Positions 22,091 through 32,468 of a stretch of 64,000 bases of DNA are shown here, in pieces. A program made the translations under genes and the position numbers. The notes under the pieces were generated by a model that was given only the letters and a program-made list of their open reading frames with translations, made no database searches and had not been told where the DNA came from. Each line of letters starts with the position of its first letter. Position 1 is the stretch's first letter. Origin of the DNA: Ceratobasidium sp. AG-K (taxonomy: Eukaryota > Basidiomycota > Agaricomycetes > Cantharellales > Ceratobasidiaceae); assembly GCA_037039685.1 (NCBI GenBank), contig JAWNGF010000004.1, forward strand, positions 558,001 through 622,000, read 5' to 3'.

Positions 22091-23759
22091 ATGGCCGTTC
22101 CGCGTCTAGTGGCCCGCGCCGTGATTCAACGACGGCTCGCCTACACAGCTCCATATCGAAGTATAACTACACCTCCACCAGCACCTCCCCCACCACCCAA
22201 CCCGACCGACCCAAATGACCCGCTCCGACCGAGAAGCCTTCCCTCGCTCGACATTTCGCCCATCGAGGCCCCAGCACCAAAACAACCCGGCGAAGGTGGC
22301 GGAGAACGGACAGGTGCCCGGTCTGCCAAAGACTCGCTAAGCTCGATCGAGCGGAAGCGCCGGACGATGGCGCGGTGGACGCTTGCGTTTGCGGTTTCGG
22401 GTGTGTTGGCGGGAGTTGTGTATATGGGCCGAGAGTGGGAGAGTGAGGAGGAGAAGAAGGCGATTGGGGCTGGTGTGAGTCTTGTTGTTTGCTCGGTGGT
22501 TGGATATTCATGGTTTGGGTGTAGGAGGAGTTGTCGATGTTTGGGCGATCCAAGGCGAGGATTATGGATACGTTCAATGTGAGTTTGTTGATTGGGTCGC
22601 GTTGGCGGAACTAATTAGGCTGTGCACAGTACTTCAACAAGCCTGCGTGGCCGGAACTTTTGCCTCCGCCGCTTCCTCCGCCACATCAACGACCCTACAC
22701 GTTGCTCATTTCATTGGATAATTTGTTGGTTTCGTCAACCTGGGATGCAAGTCAAAATTTGCAACCGTCATTGGTGTATATTGATTTATATCACTCATAG
22801 CGACAACATGGCTGGCGCACGGCCAAGAGACCTGGAGTCGATTACTTCCTCGGCTATCTCTCGCAATTTTACGAGATTGTGCTGTTCACTTCCCAAGCCG
22901 CATACGTACGTCTCACGGTTTCTCCCGAACCTCAATCACTCAAATTATGACAGACTGCGATTCCGATCATCGAGAAGCTGGATCCGTTTGGTGCATTTAT
23001 CATGTACAAGCTGTTCCGTGAGGCTACACGGACGACAAAGGATGGGCTCGTCAAGGTACCGTCCGCTCATCCATAATCCGCAGCGTAGAGACTAAACTCG
23101 TGGCAAAGGATCTTTCCTACCTGAATCGCGACTTGTCTAAAGTCATCGCCATCGATACGGTTGCCTCGAAATACTCTGCCAATCCCGATAACGCGATTAT
23201 TGTTCCCAAGTGGCGTGCGGATGGATCGAGTGGAGAGGCCGGCGGGCTGGTTGGGCTCATTCCTTTCTTGGAATGTATGTCTTCAAGTGTCTCTCTGGCG
23301 TAGTCACTAACCGCGTTGGGTGTCATAGCAATTGCGATCCACTCGCCTCCCGACGTCCGCCCAATTCTCAAAGCCTACCAAGGAAAGGACATTCCCAAGG
23401 CTACGCCGCCGTCGAGGCCGAGCAAAAACGCAAGCTGATCGAGGATTGGGAAAAGAAACGCAAGGCCGGTGGGGCTAGCGGAAGCATGTCGATCGGTGGA
23501 CTCTTTGGACTGGGTGGATCCTCCAAGCAACACCCCGCCGACCAACCGCCGTTGACGTACTTGGAGCAACGGAAAAGAGTATCAGGCGCTGTACAAGGAG
23601 GATCAGGCGTACTGGGCTGCAAACGCGGAAAAGTTTAGGAAGATGATGGAGGAAGATCGGGAAAAGCAGATGAAGGAAATGAGCGGGAGTCTTCTTGGGT
23701 GGATGGGAATGGCTCCACCCAAGGACGAGGCTAAAAAGGAGGGCGAGAAGAAGGCATAG
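22091..23759 (+). CDS. TIM50: TIM50-like mitochondrial inner membrane import subunit
   Basis: This is the TIM23-complex receptor that hands presequence proteins from TOM to the inner-membrane channel. The start [18 protein letters not shown] is a basic, Arg-rich presequence, followed by a Pro-rich linker (to about residue 75) and one transmembrane segment ([18 protein letters not shown]). The FCP1-like domain in the intermembrane space has [72 protein letters not shown], and a C-terminus ending EGEKKA. The catalytic phosphatase motif DLDxT is LDNLL, as expected for a non-enzymatic Tim50. Several short introns are needed. One, 22747-22800, has a GC-AG pair and joins WD to RQHGW in frame. It appears intact. 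Confidence 0.85.
22747..22800 (+). other. GC-AG intron in the TIM50-like gene
   Basis: The exon reads ...ACCTGGGAT, then GCAAGT as donor, and resumes after CTCATAG with CGACAACATGG. No GT donor nearby restores the conserved [18 protein letters not shown] stretch, so a non-canonical GC donor with the otherwise consensus AAGT is the best reading. Confidence 0.7.
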
Positions 23760-24043
23760 AGTTCGTTCTGATACGTGGTCACATGTACTGTTCGACATAT
23801 TTTTATGTTTCCACCACTCAATCAATAGTTGTATCAAACATCGGCAACACGTCTCTTAGTCGGACCAGCGAGACTGGCGGAGATCACAAGGTGCAGATGG
23901 CCGGGCGTCTGATCGACCAAAATACACGCCGCCCAATTTCACCACGATCGTCGATCCAGCACAGCCACATGACAAATCCGATCTCGACCAATGAATCGTG
24001 ACGCAAGATGACCTCAAACCTGCGCCGACCCCACTCGCCCCAG

Positions 24044-24050
24044 TATATAA
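24044..24050 (+). promoter_or_regulatory. TATA box upstream of the SnoaL-like gene
   Basis: TATATAA followed by AACCC lies about 36-42 bp upstream of the start codon at 24086, implying a very short 5' UTR. Confidence 0.45.
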
Positions 24051-24085
24051 AACCCAGCCAGAACCACAGTAGCTAAATACTCAAC

Positions 24086-24994
24086 ATGCGTGTCCGTCAA
24101 CTCGCACTTACTCTCATCCCCCTCTTGAACTTGCACGCAACCCGCACGTTTGCTTCTCAAAGCGTATTATCTGCCATGTCTGCTACGATGACTTCGACCC
24201 TTGGCGGTGAAACCACTAAACTCGCAAACGGCGTCGAGGTGCAGAACTCTGGTATCCCCCTCGAGGGAAAGAGGAAGCAACTGCTAGAGGACGTTTTGAA
24301 CGTAGGTTCGACCTTGCTTTGTTGTGGACGAGTGGCTGAGCCAGCGCCTGGACCTCTAGCTGTTCAGCTCTCAGCCTAACCAGGACATCTTCCATCGCAC
24401 ATGGAGACCGGATGCCGTCTTTGAGGTATGCCCGGGCCATGCCATTTAGTTTGACGCTCATGCTTGGCAGGATCCTATCAGTAAATGTATCGGATACGCC
24501 CAGTATGCCCCTCAGTGGTACGGCATGGTAAGCGCTGACTGGTATCATAATCCAAAGAACACGATGCTCAATCGGACCTACAGCCCAAAGCCTTCCCGGT
24601 CTCCCGTACGCTCTCGTACAAGGTTGTCTCATCGACTTCCGACCCCGAGCCGCGCCGCATTGTCTATGAGCAACAGCAGGAATACACCATTCGCTTTATC
24701 GGAACCAAAAAGGTAATCTAATCCGTGTACATGCCATCACCCGGCTAAACGTTCCGTGGTATAGGTTATGAATTCCACTGTTGTGATCGACCTCGACGAA
24801 AACGACCAGATCACCAAACTCGAGGACAAGTGGGGCGGCAAAGACCAGCCTACTCGCTTTGGTGCTTTGGTATGTCTCACCGCTTTCGCTCGCGTACTCG
24901 GTTTTGATAGTGGTCCGTCCCATAGTGGCTTCGTCGTCTCAATGCCTACACTTTGCCTTGGTTTGTCAAGGTGCCAAAGCTCAAGGATAACTAG
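24086..24994 (+). CDS. NTF2/SnoaL-like fold protein, probably secreted
   Basis: The start MRVRQLALTLIPLLNLHATR, followed by TFAS, looks like a signal peptide, though a mitochondrial presequence is possible. After splicing the protein reads GKRKQLLEDVLN, FHRTWRPDAVFE, DPISKCIGYAQYAPQWYGM, PKAFPVSRTLSYKVVSS, QQQEYTIRFIGTKK, VVIDLDENDQITKLEDKWGG, PTRFGAL, WLRRLNAYTLPWFVKVPKLKDN, with the stop at 24992-24994. The pattern of a helix pair, a tryptophan-containing turn and long beta strands with DLDENDQI-KLEDKWGG fits the NTF2-like/SnoaL superfamily found as small conserved proteins in many fungi. Four introns are inferred, each about 50-110 bp. No catalytic residues can be assigned, and the substrate is unknown. 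Confidence 0.6.
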
Positions 24995-25277
24995 GCTTTG
25001 CCCTGTCACACGTCTCGAACACTCAATTTGTATCAATAGCTGCAATGTAATAATCGATCGCTCTCCACGAGTTGCCTCATTTGTGCCATACATGAACAGA
25101 TTGAATATCAGCTCGACTCGAAAGAGGACGGGGCATTTTGGTAGTTATTTGGATGGGGAGGGTACATGCACAGTTACAAATGGAATAAATATACGCAAGT
25201 ACACGATCAATAGTCGGGGTATATAGTATCAATGCATCGTTGCGCATACATGCGCACCTAATTTTGCAGCTTGTAGC

Positions 25278-27698
25278 CTAAGTCGAGCCCTCCATCGCAT
25301 TAATCGCATCAAGTTCGTCAAGCACCTCCTGGATCGTGGGACGCTCCGCTGGTTCCTTCTTCCAGCACTTTTCAAATAGTGCCCAGGTCGCGTCGGGTTG
25401 AGGAGCGTATTTCTCAAACTCGGGGTACTGGGTACGGACCGGAATTATCCCTTTGATAATATCGCCGATAATCTTGTCGTCTTTAATGTGGTGGTGATGT
25501 GGCTCTTTGCCGGAATAGAGTTCGAGTGCCGTCATTGCCCTAAGTAAGGTGTTAGATCGCAAGGCAGAGACTAGTGCGGAGGCATACCATGACCAAATGT
25601 CCGAGGATGGCTCCATAATAGGGTTCGCCCCGGGATAGTCGAGGATTTCGGGCGCCTAGGAGATGGTTATTAAAATTGGTTCGCCCCAGGTATGATTGCG
25701 CGCTCACCTTCCACCGATGGATCCCGTCTTCGCCCGTCATCTCGGGCGGAGCGTCTCTCCCTTGTCTCTTGGTCAACGCAAATCCATTGAGGCACGCCTG
25801 TTCAACTCCATTGTCCATATTGATGAGCACGTTTTCGCCTCGCACAGAACCGTGAATGCATGGCTCCCCGCGTTGATGGAGATAATGTAGCCCGAGGGCA
25901 ATGTCACGGACCTAAACTTGAACATTAGTACGTGGGGATGGGATGCCTTGGGCGAACTTGCAATTTTGGTCACATCAACATACAAGCGTTGGTTACGCGA
26001 GTCTCGGATGTAGTTGACCTAGCCAACCAGAAATCAATCTCGATTCCTTTTCTTTGATCATAACTCAAGCGGGACTCACTGCATTGCCGTTTGGGATCCA
26101 CGGCGAGACAAAGTACCTAAATTACGTATCGCGTTAACCATGCGCTGAGAGTTGTGGAATGTAATACTCACACTTTGTACTGATCGCGCTCGCCGCCTTC
26201 GTTGCGCTTTATAATCTCGACGCCCATACCCAAGAAGGGCAAGATGTACTTGCTATCAAACGATGCCCATGTCGAGGCGTGCCGAAGGGTTCTCTGAGGT
26301 GGGTTTAATTTCGCGATCGAGACTAGAGTCCAGGACGCGACTCACCCTCCCAAAGTTCCTTCCATTGTCGTCGTCCAAGTTATGCCTGACCTCTGAAAAC
26401 TTGATAGCAATCTTGTCGCCGGACATCATCTCGCCTTTGTAAACGCTGAATCGGCGGGAAGTGCAAATAGCTGGAAGTTCTCGAACTCGGATTTGGGCTT
26501 GTAGGATTATCTCGCGTGGAACATTGCTGCCCATTTCGCGTCGTAAAATCTGCTGTATTTCTTCTTCCGAGGCTTGGAGTTCCTCGCTCAGTATGGCAGC
26601 GTTTGACTGTTGGGGACAATTCAAATTCAATATCCTTGCGTGGTGGCCTTGGACTCACATTCCCTTGCCGGACTTCTCGGAGTATTTCACTACCTTGGAT
26701 TACCTATCACATCAACTGGGTCAGCTCGGATACACGCAGAGATAAAATATTCATACATTGAACTGCTGTTCGACCCGCTGATAGGCCTCCCTGCATCGCA
26801 CGATACGCTCAGCGATCGCACGGCGACGTAAAGCCCGGCTCAGTTGGTTCTTTCGCGCCTGCGCCTTGAGGTAGCTCAGGGTGTTTAGCAACTCTCTAAA
26901 GACCAGGTCGTCAAAAAATCATGATGTTCGAGTTGTGCAACCTACTGTCTTAGCTTTGTGATCGCCTTGTTGAGGTCGGGCGACGTGGAATTGAGTCCTT
27001 CGACACGTTCAAGCAGATCCTTGTGGTCGGATTCAAGATTGCGAACGGATATTCTATAGATTGGGAGCAAAAATTAGTATCTTGTCATTGTCTCGTAGCC
27101 GTCTCGACGCACAAAAGCCGCTCGTTTTCGCCTGAAGCTAGGCTAACCGCTTCCTTGACCATCGATTTGATCTCGAGTACCCCAGGTACCACGTCGATAG
27201 ACACGACAGATTTGACAAGGGAAATTCCTGGTATACTAATCGGCAATGGCCCGAGCTCATCTGGAGGACCGCGGGTGGGAAGGGGACCTTGGGGAAGTTA
27301 GTTTCCGCTGGTCGCATGCATCTTGATATTCACTCACCGTGATCTTCTAGCCTGAACAAGTGCTCATCTTCCGGGTCTACGTAGGGATATGGAGGGAGCA
27401 TGAGCACCAGCATTCGTTAACATAAAGGATACGTACGCTGGGGTTCGTTTGCTGGTGAAACCAACCAAATAACATTATAAGTATGATTCCAACCATCAAA
27501 AGGATAAATAACTTACGAACTGGGGTATGTGGCTGGTCGACGACGGGAACGCCTCCGTGCAGTCCATACCGCTCGGCTTTAGACTTTGGCTTCCCGGCTA
27601 GGCGTATGTTTGGTTAGAAGTAGAGACTTATAAGCGTGTCACCACATACCAAAGTAACTGCCCAACTTTTCGACGACAAATCGGGAGGCAGCCGCCAT
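25278..27698 (-). CDS. pseudokinase 1: helical N-terminal region plus TKL-type pseudokinase
   Basis: This multi-exon gene starts MAAASRFVVEKLGSYF (27698). Next come linker residues with DPEDEHLF, then a helical region: VVPGVLEIKSMVKEAVSLAS (about 27170), VRNLESDHKDLLERVEGL, FRELLNTLSYLKAQ, RIVRCREAYQRVEQQ (about 26780). The C-terminal kinase-like domain has VYKGEMMSGDKIAIKFSEV, so the beta-3 Lys is kept. The catalytic loop reads CIHGSVRGENVLI, with HRD changed to HGS. The magnesium motif reads ACLNGFALTK, with DFG changed to GFA. RWKAPE, SSDIWSW and KKEPAERPTIQEV follow as in a normal C-lobe. It should bind nucleotide poorly and not phosphorylate. The layout (helical bundle followed by pseudokinase) resembles MLKL-type cell-death effectors; that parallel is inference. 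Confidence 0.75.
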
Positions 27699-28380
27699 CT
27701 TGACGATGCAGGTGAGTAAATGGGAGCATTAGCCACATTGGAAGGCAGCCATTTATACCCCGCGCCTGCACTGCCCCTTGGGGAGCGCTTACCGAATCAT
27801 AGCCTATAATGGTAAAGCCGATATTCTGTCGTCAATGCTACATCCACAAAGGTTTGCCTTTCAAAATCGAACTCTTGCTTTGTCCGAGAGTAGTCCGAAT
27901 TCGTAGAGTCTGTTCATCACATAATTTGTCAGGGGTGACAATAGCGCGCTTTGTGAGATGTCGATAGATAGCCAGAATATCACATACAAGGGTGTCAGAA
28001 CTGAAAGGAGAACAAAGGCATCGGATTGCCGAGTTACTCATCACGGTATCCCGTTTAGTCCATTCGTCACACCCGGTGTTGGGAGTTACATATGCACGCG
28101 AATCTCAAATTTTTCAGAAGAGGACAAACATTTTTTTAGGTAGGGTGGACGTTCACTTCCTAACCAAGATCGGTCTCCGGCGGCCTGAACACCCAGAAGG
28201 TCATGTGACGAGCCGGTGCATCACGGTCACGGGAGCGCTCAAGTGCCGAGGCAGCGTTCCACGCTTCGGAGAGCATTCTATTTTTGTTGACGATGATCAC
28301 CAGGTGTAGACCCTGCGCAACAATCTCACGGTGATCTATTAATTTAGGTGGTGCTGTATCTTACGCACCTTGTCCCCGCA
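27699..28380. other. intergenic between divergent pseudokinase 1 and M28 gene
   Basis: No supported gene. The two genes diverge from here, so both promoters should lie in this 680-bp stretch. I see no clear TATA box on either side. Confidence 0.4.
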
Positions 28381-30194
28381 ATGAGGACAGTTACTCCGTT
28401 CATACTTGCAGCTTCAGCATATTCTCTTGGCGCTCCGAGCTTCCCAAATGGCTTTGACGACCTTGATGTACGAACTGTTAGGCTTTCGCCTTCTCATGTT
28501 GAACGCCTTCCGCTAGCTGTTATCGAGCGCCTCCGGGCGGCAGAACCTATTTCTCGCCCGCTCACACCTACATCCCTCGCAGCCGTGCGCTCCTCTTTAA
28601 GCGATGCCCTCACCCTCACAGCTTCAAATATCTCGGATGAAGCCATTGATCACCTCCAAGGCCATTTCCAGCGCCGCCTCTGGGGTCCCGGATATGTCGA
28701 TGTAACCGATTCCGAGGCCGAGCTTGTCTCTGCTGACAGCACACAGGCTCACTTTGGCACCCCCGTATCTGCTCCTAAATATCCTACCCCTGACCCTTCG
28801 GCTCACCCGGAGCTAGAGCCAATGTGGAAAATGGTCAATTCGACAGAGCTGAAGGAATATGTCTCCCACCTGTCGACCGCGTACCAGTCGCGCTATTACC
28901 GTGGCACTCAGGCGCGTGGTAAGCTTGCTTGAGCCTCGGCTATTGGTCGGATTCTAATAGTTTACTACAGAGCCTACTAAATGGTTCAATCCCAATTCGC
29001 TTCGTGGTTAGGTACAAACCAGACTGTTGAATATTCAGTCTTATACGTGTATATATGCGTATCACGTGATAGTGTTCCACATGGACTTACGCTTCGGGGA
29101 AATTTTATCCTCAGTTCTCTACTCTCAAGTAGCACGAGCTGAGGTATAGTCTAGATTTTATCTTTTATATTCTTTTGCTTATATTACCCGTAGTTACATC
29201 GATTTCCAGGTATATACATGCACAGTTCTCTACTCTCAAGTAGCACGAGCTGAGTTACATCGATTTCCAGCTCGGCACTGCGCTTATCACAATACAGACA
29301 ACGCTAGTGGAGAACAAGTTCGACCAACCCAACGTCATTGGTCGGATCGAGGCCAAGTCCGGGAACTCGAGTGCCCCTGTTATCATTCTTGGGGCCCATT
29401 TGGACTCAATCAGTCCGACTCCTCTCCTCGGGGCTCCAGGCGCGGATGATGGTTAGTAGTTGCTTGTTGCTGTGGGCGTGAGATTGATCCGTGCCCACAG
29501 ATGCTTCCGGCATGTCGGTCGTAATGACCATCATCCGTATCCTACAAGCCAGCGACTACAAAGGATCGTATGCTATCGAAGCGCATGCATATGCCGCCGA
29601 AGAGGCCGGTCTCCTGGGCTCCGACGCGCTCGCGAAGGTATACAAGAACCAAGGCAGAGACGTCCGCGGCATGCTGCAATTCGATATGGTTGGTAAGTAA
29701 GGAACAAGCTCGAAGAACGACGTGAAGCCTAACCAAAGTGAATAGGGTACCAACCCTCTACCTCGACTAACAGAGGCAAGTCGAGCACCATCACTGTGCT
29801 CTCCGACCCAGTTCCATCTATGGCTAGCCATATGCTCAAGGTTCTGGAAGCTTATGTTCCAACAGCTGAGCGGCGCAACGTTGACTGCGGGGTGGGTTTA
29901 CGTTCATTCTGGCCTGATTTTCGCTCTAATACTGGCTCTATTAGTATGGTTGTAGCGACCACTATTCGTTCTTCGACGAAGGGTTCCCAGTCGTTTGCAT
30001 TGCTGCGTATGGGCCAAACGACAAGAACTTGAACCCGAACCTGTAAGTCACAGATCGCGTTGGTGAATATCGTTACTTACTATTTCGGATATCCCAGTCA
30101 CTCGCTTGCCGACACAGTAGATAAACTTGATTTCGAGAAGATGACGGATTTTGTACGTGCGGGTTTGGCATGGGTCGTTGAAGTGGCTGCGTAG
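28381..30194 (+). pseudogene. M28 zinc aminopeptidase interrupted by a solo copia LTR
   Basis: The start MRTVTPFILAASAYSLGAPS is a clear signal peptide, followed by a propeptide region to about 28920. After a short intron, EPTKWFNPNSLR is cut by a 270-bp LTR (29025-29294). The catalytic domain resumes at TTLVENKFDQPNVIGRIEA, then VIILGAHLDSI (first zinc His), PGADDASGMSVVM (bridging Asp), HAYAAEEAGLLGS (catalytic Glu and zinc Glu), MLQFDMVGY, and YGCSDHYSFFDEGFPV (last His). It ends VRAGLAWVVEVAA. All metal ligands are present. A TAG precedes the LTR, and none of the possible donors joined to the CAG at the LTR/TSD border keeps frame. I therefore call a disrupted gene for a secreted leucine-aminopeptidase-like enzyme. 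Skipping the insert by an unseen splice remains possible. Confidence 0.75.
29025..29294 (+). mobile_element. solo LTR of the copia family, with TSD
   Basis: 270 bp starting TGTTGAATATTCAG and closely matching the LTRs at 12755 and 17338, including the duplicated CTCTACTCTCAAGTAG block. It is flanked by the 5-bp TSD CAGAC (29020-29024 and 29295-29299). No internal element sequence remains, so it arose by LTR-LTR recombination after insertion. It carries more differences from the full-length element's LTRs than those do from each other, so it is probably older. Confidence 0.9.
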
Positions 30195-30556
30195 CTGGGT
30201 AATGACGAGTGAGTTGAATACGTCGTTGTATTTCACAATGATTTGCGTATAGACTCTGTCATAAGCTTGGTAATTAGGTGAATCTGCCAGCGAGAATTAC
30301 TAACGTTGCAATGTGGCTTATCGTGAACAAGCCAACGAATCGTTCGCCTTCGAGACTGCTGTGCATCATAGAGACGCCCCCTTCCAAGCAACAGCGCTCA
30401 GAGTATTAATAAAATACCTCCCGGGTACGTGGAGAGTGATCAACCAGCCGAATGGGGTGGCAAAGACGTAGGCGCTTGGCGGCTCTGCTTGTGCTTCTCC
30501 TTACGTACTTCAAATAACTGCTCTGTGGAGTTTCCTCTTGTCACCACATCCACGCC
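30195..30556. other. intergenic
   Basis: No gene or clear regulatory site was seen between the M28 stop and the F-box gene. Confidence 0.4.
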
Positions 30557-32240
30557 ATGATCGAGCTCATAGCAGAACTCGATGCCGCCAGTATGCTGCT
30601 TGGATTTGCGCTGGATCGGTATCTCGGCGCCTGCTCGACCATCCAGGAAATTGCTCGCGGAGCACGACTGGCGTCCCTCAGATACTCCCTAGTTGTATTG
30701 TTGAGGAGCTAGCTTCTGCCTCCTTACGTGAGACCAAGATCAAGCGAGCAAGGTCGTTTCTTGGTCAGGTCAAGAACGCCTGTACCCAGGTCACCCCAGT
30801 CCACACACTTCCCCCTGAGATCCTCTCTCGCATTTTCCTTCTGGTTTTGGGCACTCCTTATTGCGCTCGAGTAGATAGTAGCAAATCCAGATATATGCCG
30901 AGATACCCTGATTTTCTATCTCATATCTGCTCCCACTGGCGACGCATTGCCATCGACTCGCCAGCGCTCTGGACTCATGTCGATTTGGTATATTATCACT
31001 CTTCGAATCGCAGATATGTGGATCGCGCCAAAATTTTTGCATCTCGATCAGGGCCTCTACCACTACAGGTTCATATACGAGCACCAAAAGCTCTCGACCG
31101 TTGGGCTTCTATGCATGGTTTATTCGCCTTTCTCCCTCTGATCGCAGCGCGAACTGAGTCTCTTCAGCTAACAACACCAAGTACCGTAAAAGGTTTCGAG
31201 CATCATCTCTTCGAACGAATATTCGAGATCCTTCAACCCGCGACATTAATCCAGATCAGCATTACCGACTACAGCAAAGAATACCCAGCGTGTCTGTATG
31301 CCTCTAACAGTGCTGGAGCAAATGACACCGCGCCCAACTATCCATGTCACCGACTGGAAATACCCTACAAGATTTTTGAAGCCACTCTTCTTCTGGTTAA
31401 AGAACTCCGGCTGGACGGTCTATACTTTCATTGGGGAAGCAAGGCGTACCACGGACTAGTCGAGCTCCATCTGGAGAGCCCTAGATACCGGGATTGTACC
31501 ATTTCTGCAACCCAGCTTCACCGTATATTCGAGTCCAGTCCTAAACTAGCCAAACTTTACTTTCGGCTCAATCTTTTTGACGATGGATGGAGAGATCATG
31601 GTATTGAACCAGCTCACCTTGAGGGTCTAGAAGTGCTGAATGTGCTTGACCCACCGTGGCGCCATGCCCAACTAGAGACTCTTCTGAGCTTGTTTACCCC
31701 TGGTGAAAAACCGCTGCGACTGACTATTGGGCTCGGGAACAACCAAGTCCTATCAAATCCCAGTGGTGCTGTTGCCAGATTCCTTAAACATGGAATGTTA
31801 CGGAGCTTTGCGTGCTCGGAGAAAGCGGACCGCTAATTATTGAAAATCTCTCTGACTTGGTCCCCCGGCTTCGGGTTTTAGTTCTCAATGGTCATGATAC
31901 AACCCTCCCAGTCGGTCCATTTGTATCCGTCCTTTCACAAATCGACCCACCTATTCTAGATACACTTTACCTACATCAGGGCTCCTTCGATCTAAACAGT
32001 CTCTGCTTGCTGGCTAAAAGGTTTACGCCTAAAGCCATGATTTTCTGGAAAGCGCAAGTACACCCAAATGTTGAAAGTGCAGAGTCTTCGCTGCCCGTAG
32101 GTAGCTCATCATTTGCACCTGGTATAAAACTGGAAGACGACCGGGTTCGAGCGGCGCTGTCAGATGTTTGTCCAGACATTTACCGCATTGACCGTCATCT
32201 GGATATTCCAATAAAGAGTTGGTGTTTTCAACGGAGTTAA
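30557..32240 (+). pseudogene. F-box-type protein gene with two frame breaks
   Basis: The likely start MIELIAELDAASMLLGFALD (30557) opens the family-typical N-terminal helix (L-RYL-AC-TI). The frame changes near 30680 to LPSCIVEELASASLRETKIK. The F-box core follows as PVHTLPPEILSRIFLLVLG, then HICSHWRRIAIDSPALWTHVDL, then a leucine-rich repeat-like region to 31836. A second change near 31790-31820 is needed to continue into TELCVLGESGPLIIENLSDL and on to the stop at 32240. No convincing GT-AG introns explain either shift. F-box proteins recruit substrates to SCF ubiquitin ligases. This one may be a pseudogene, or the shifts may be assembly errors. Confidence 0.6.
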
Positions 32241-32468
32241 ATGTCCGGTGTGTTACTGGTACATGGCTCCCTGTTGTGTATATTTTGATGAATGCAGACC
32301 AGGATTAGTCCACCTAGCCAATTATGATATAATTGCAGTCAGTAGTAATATACACAAGGTTCTTGATAGCAATACACATGTAGAATCATTCGAAATTATC
32401 ACGATACAGTGCGAAACGGGGATACCAGCAAAATCGGCGGACGCGGACGCATTTGGGCGTGGCTCGTG

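Noticed and set aside
23475..23837. Antisense ORFs over TIM50
   Set aside because: The sense strand gives a complete TIM50 C-terminus with good splice sites; antisense frames are shadows.
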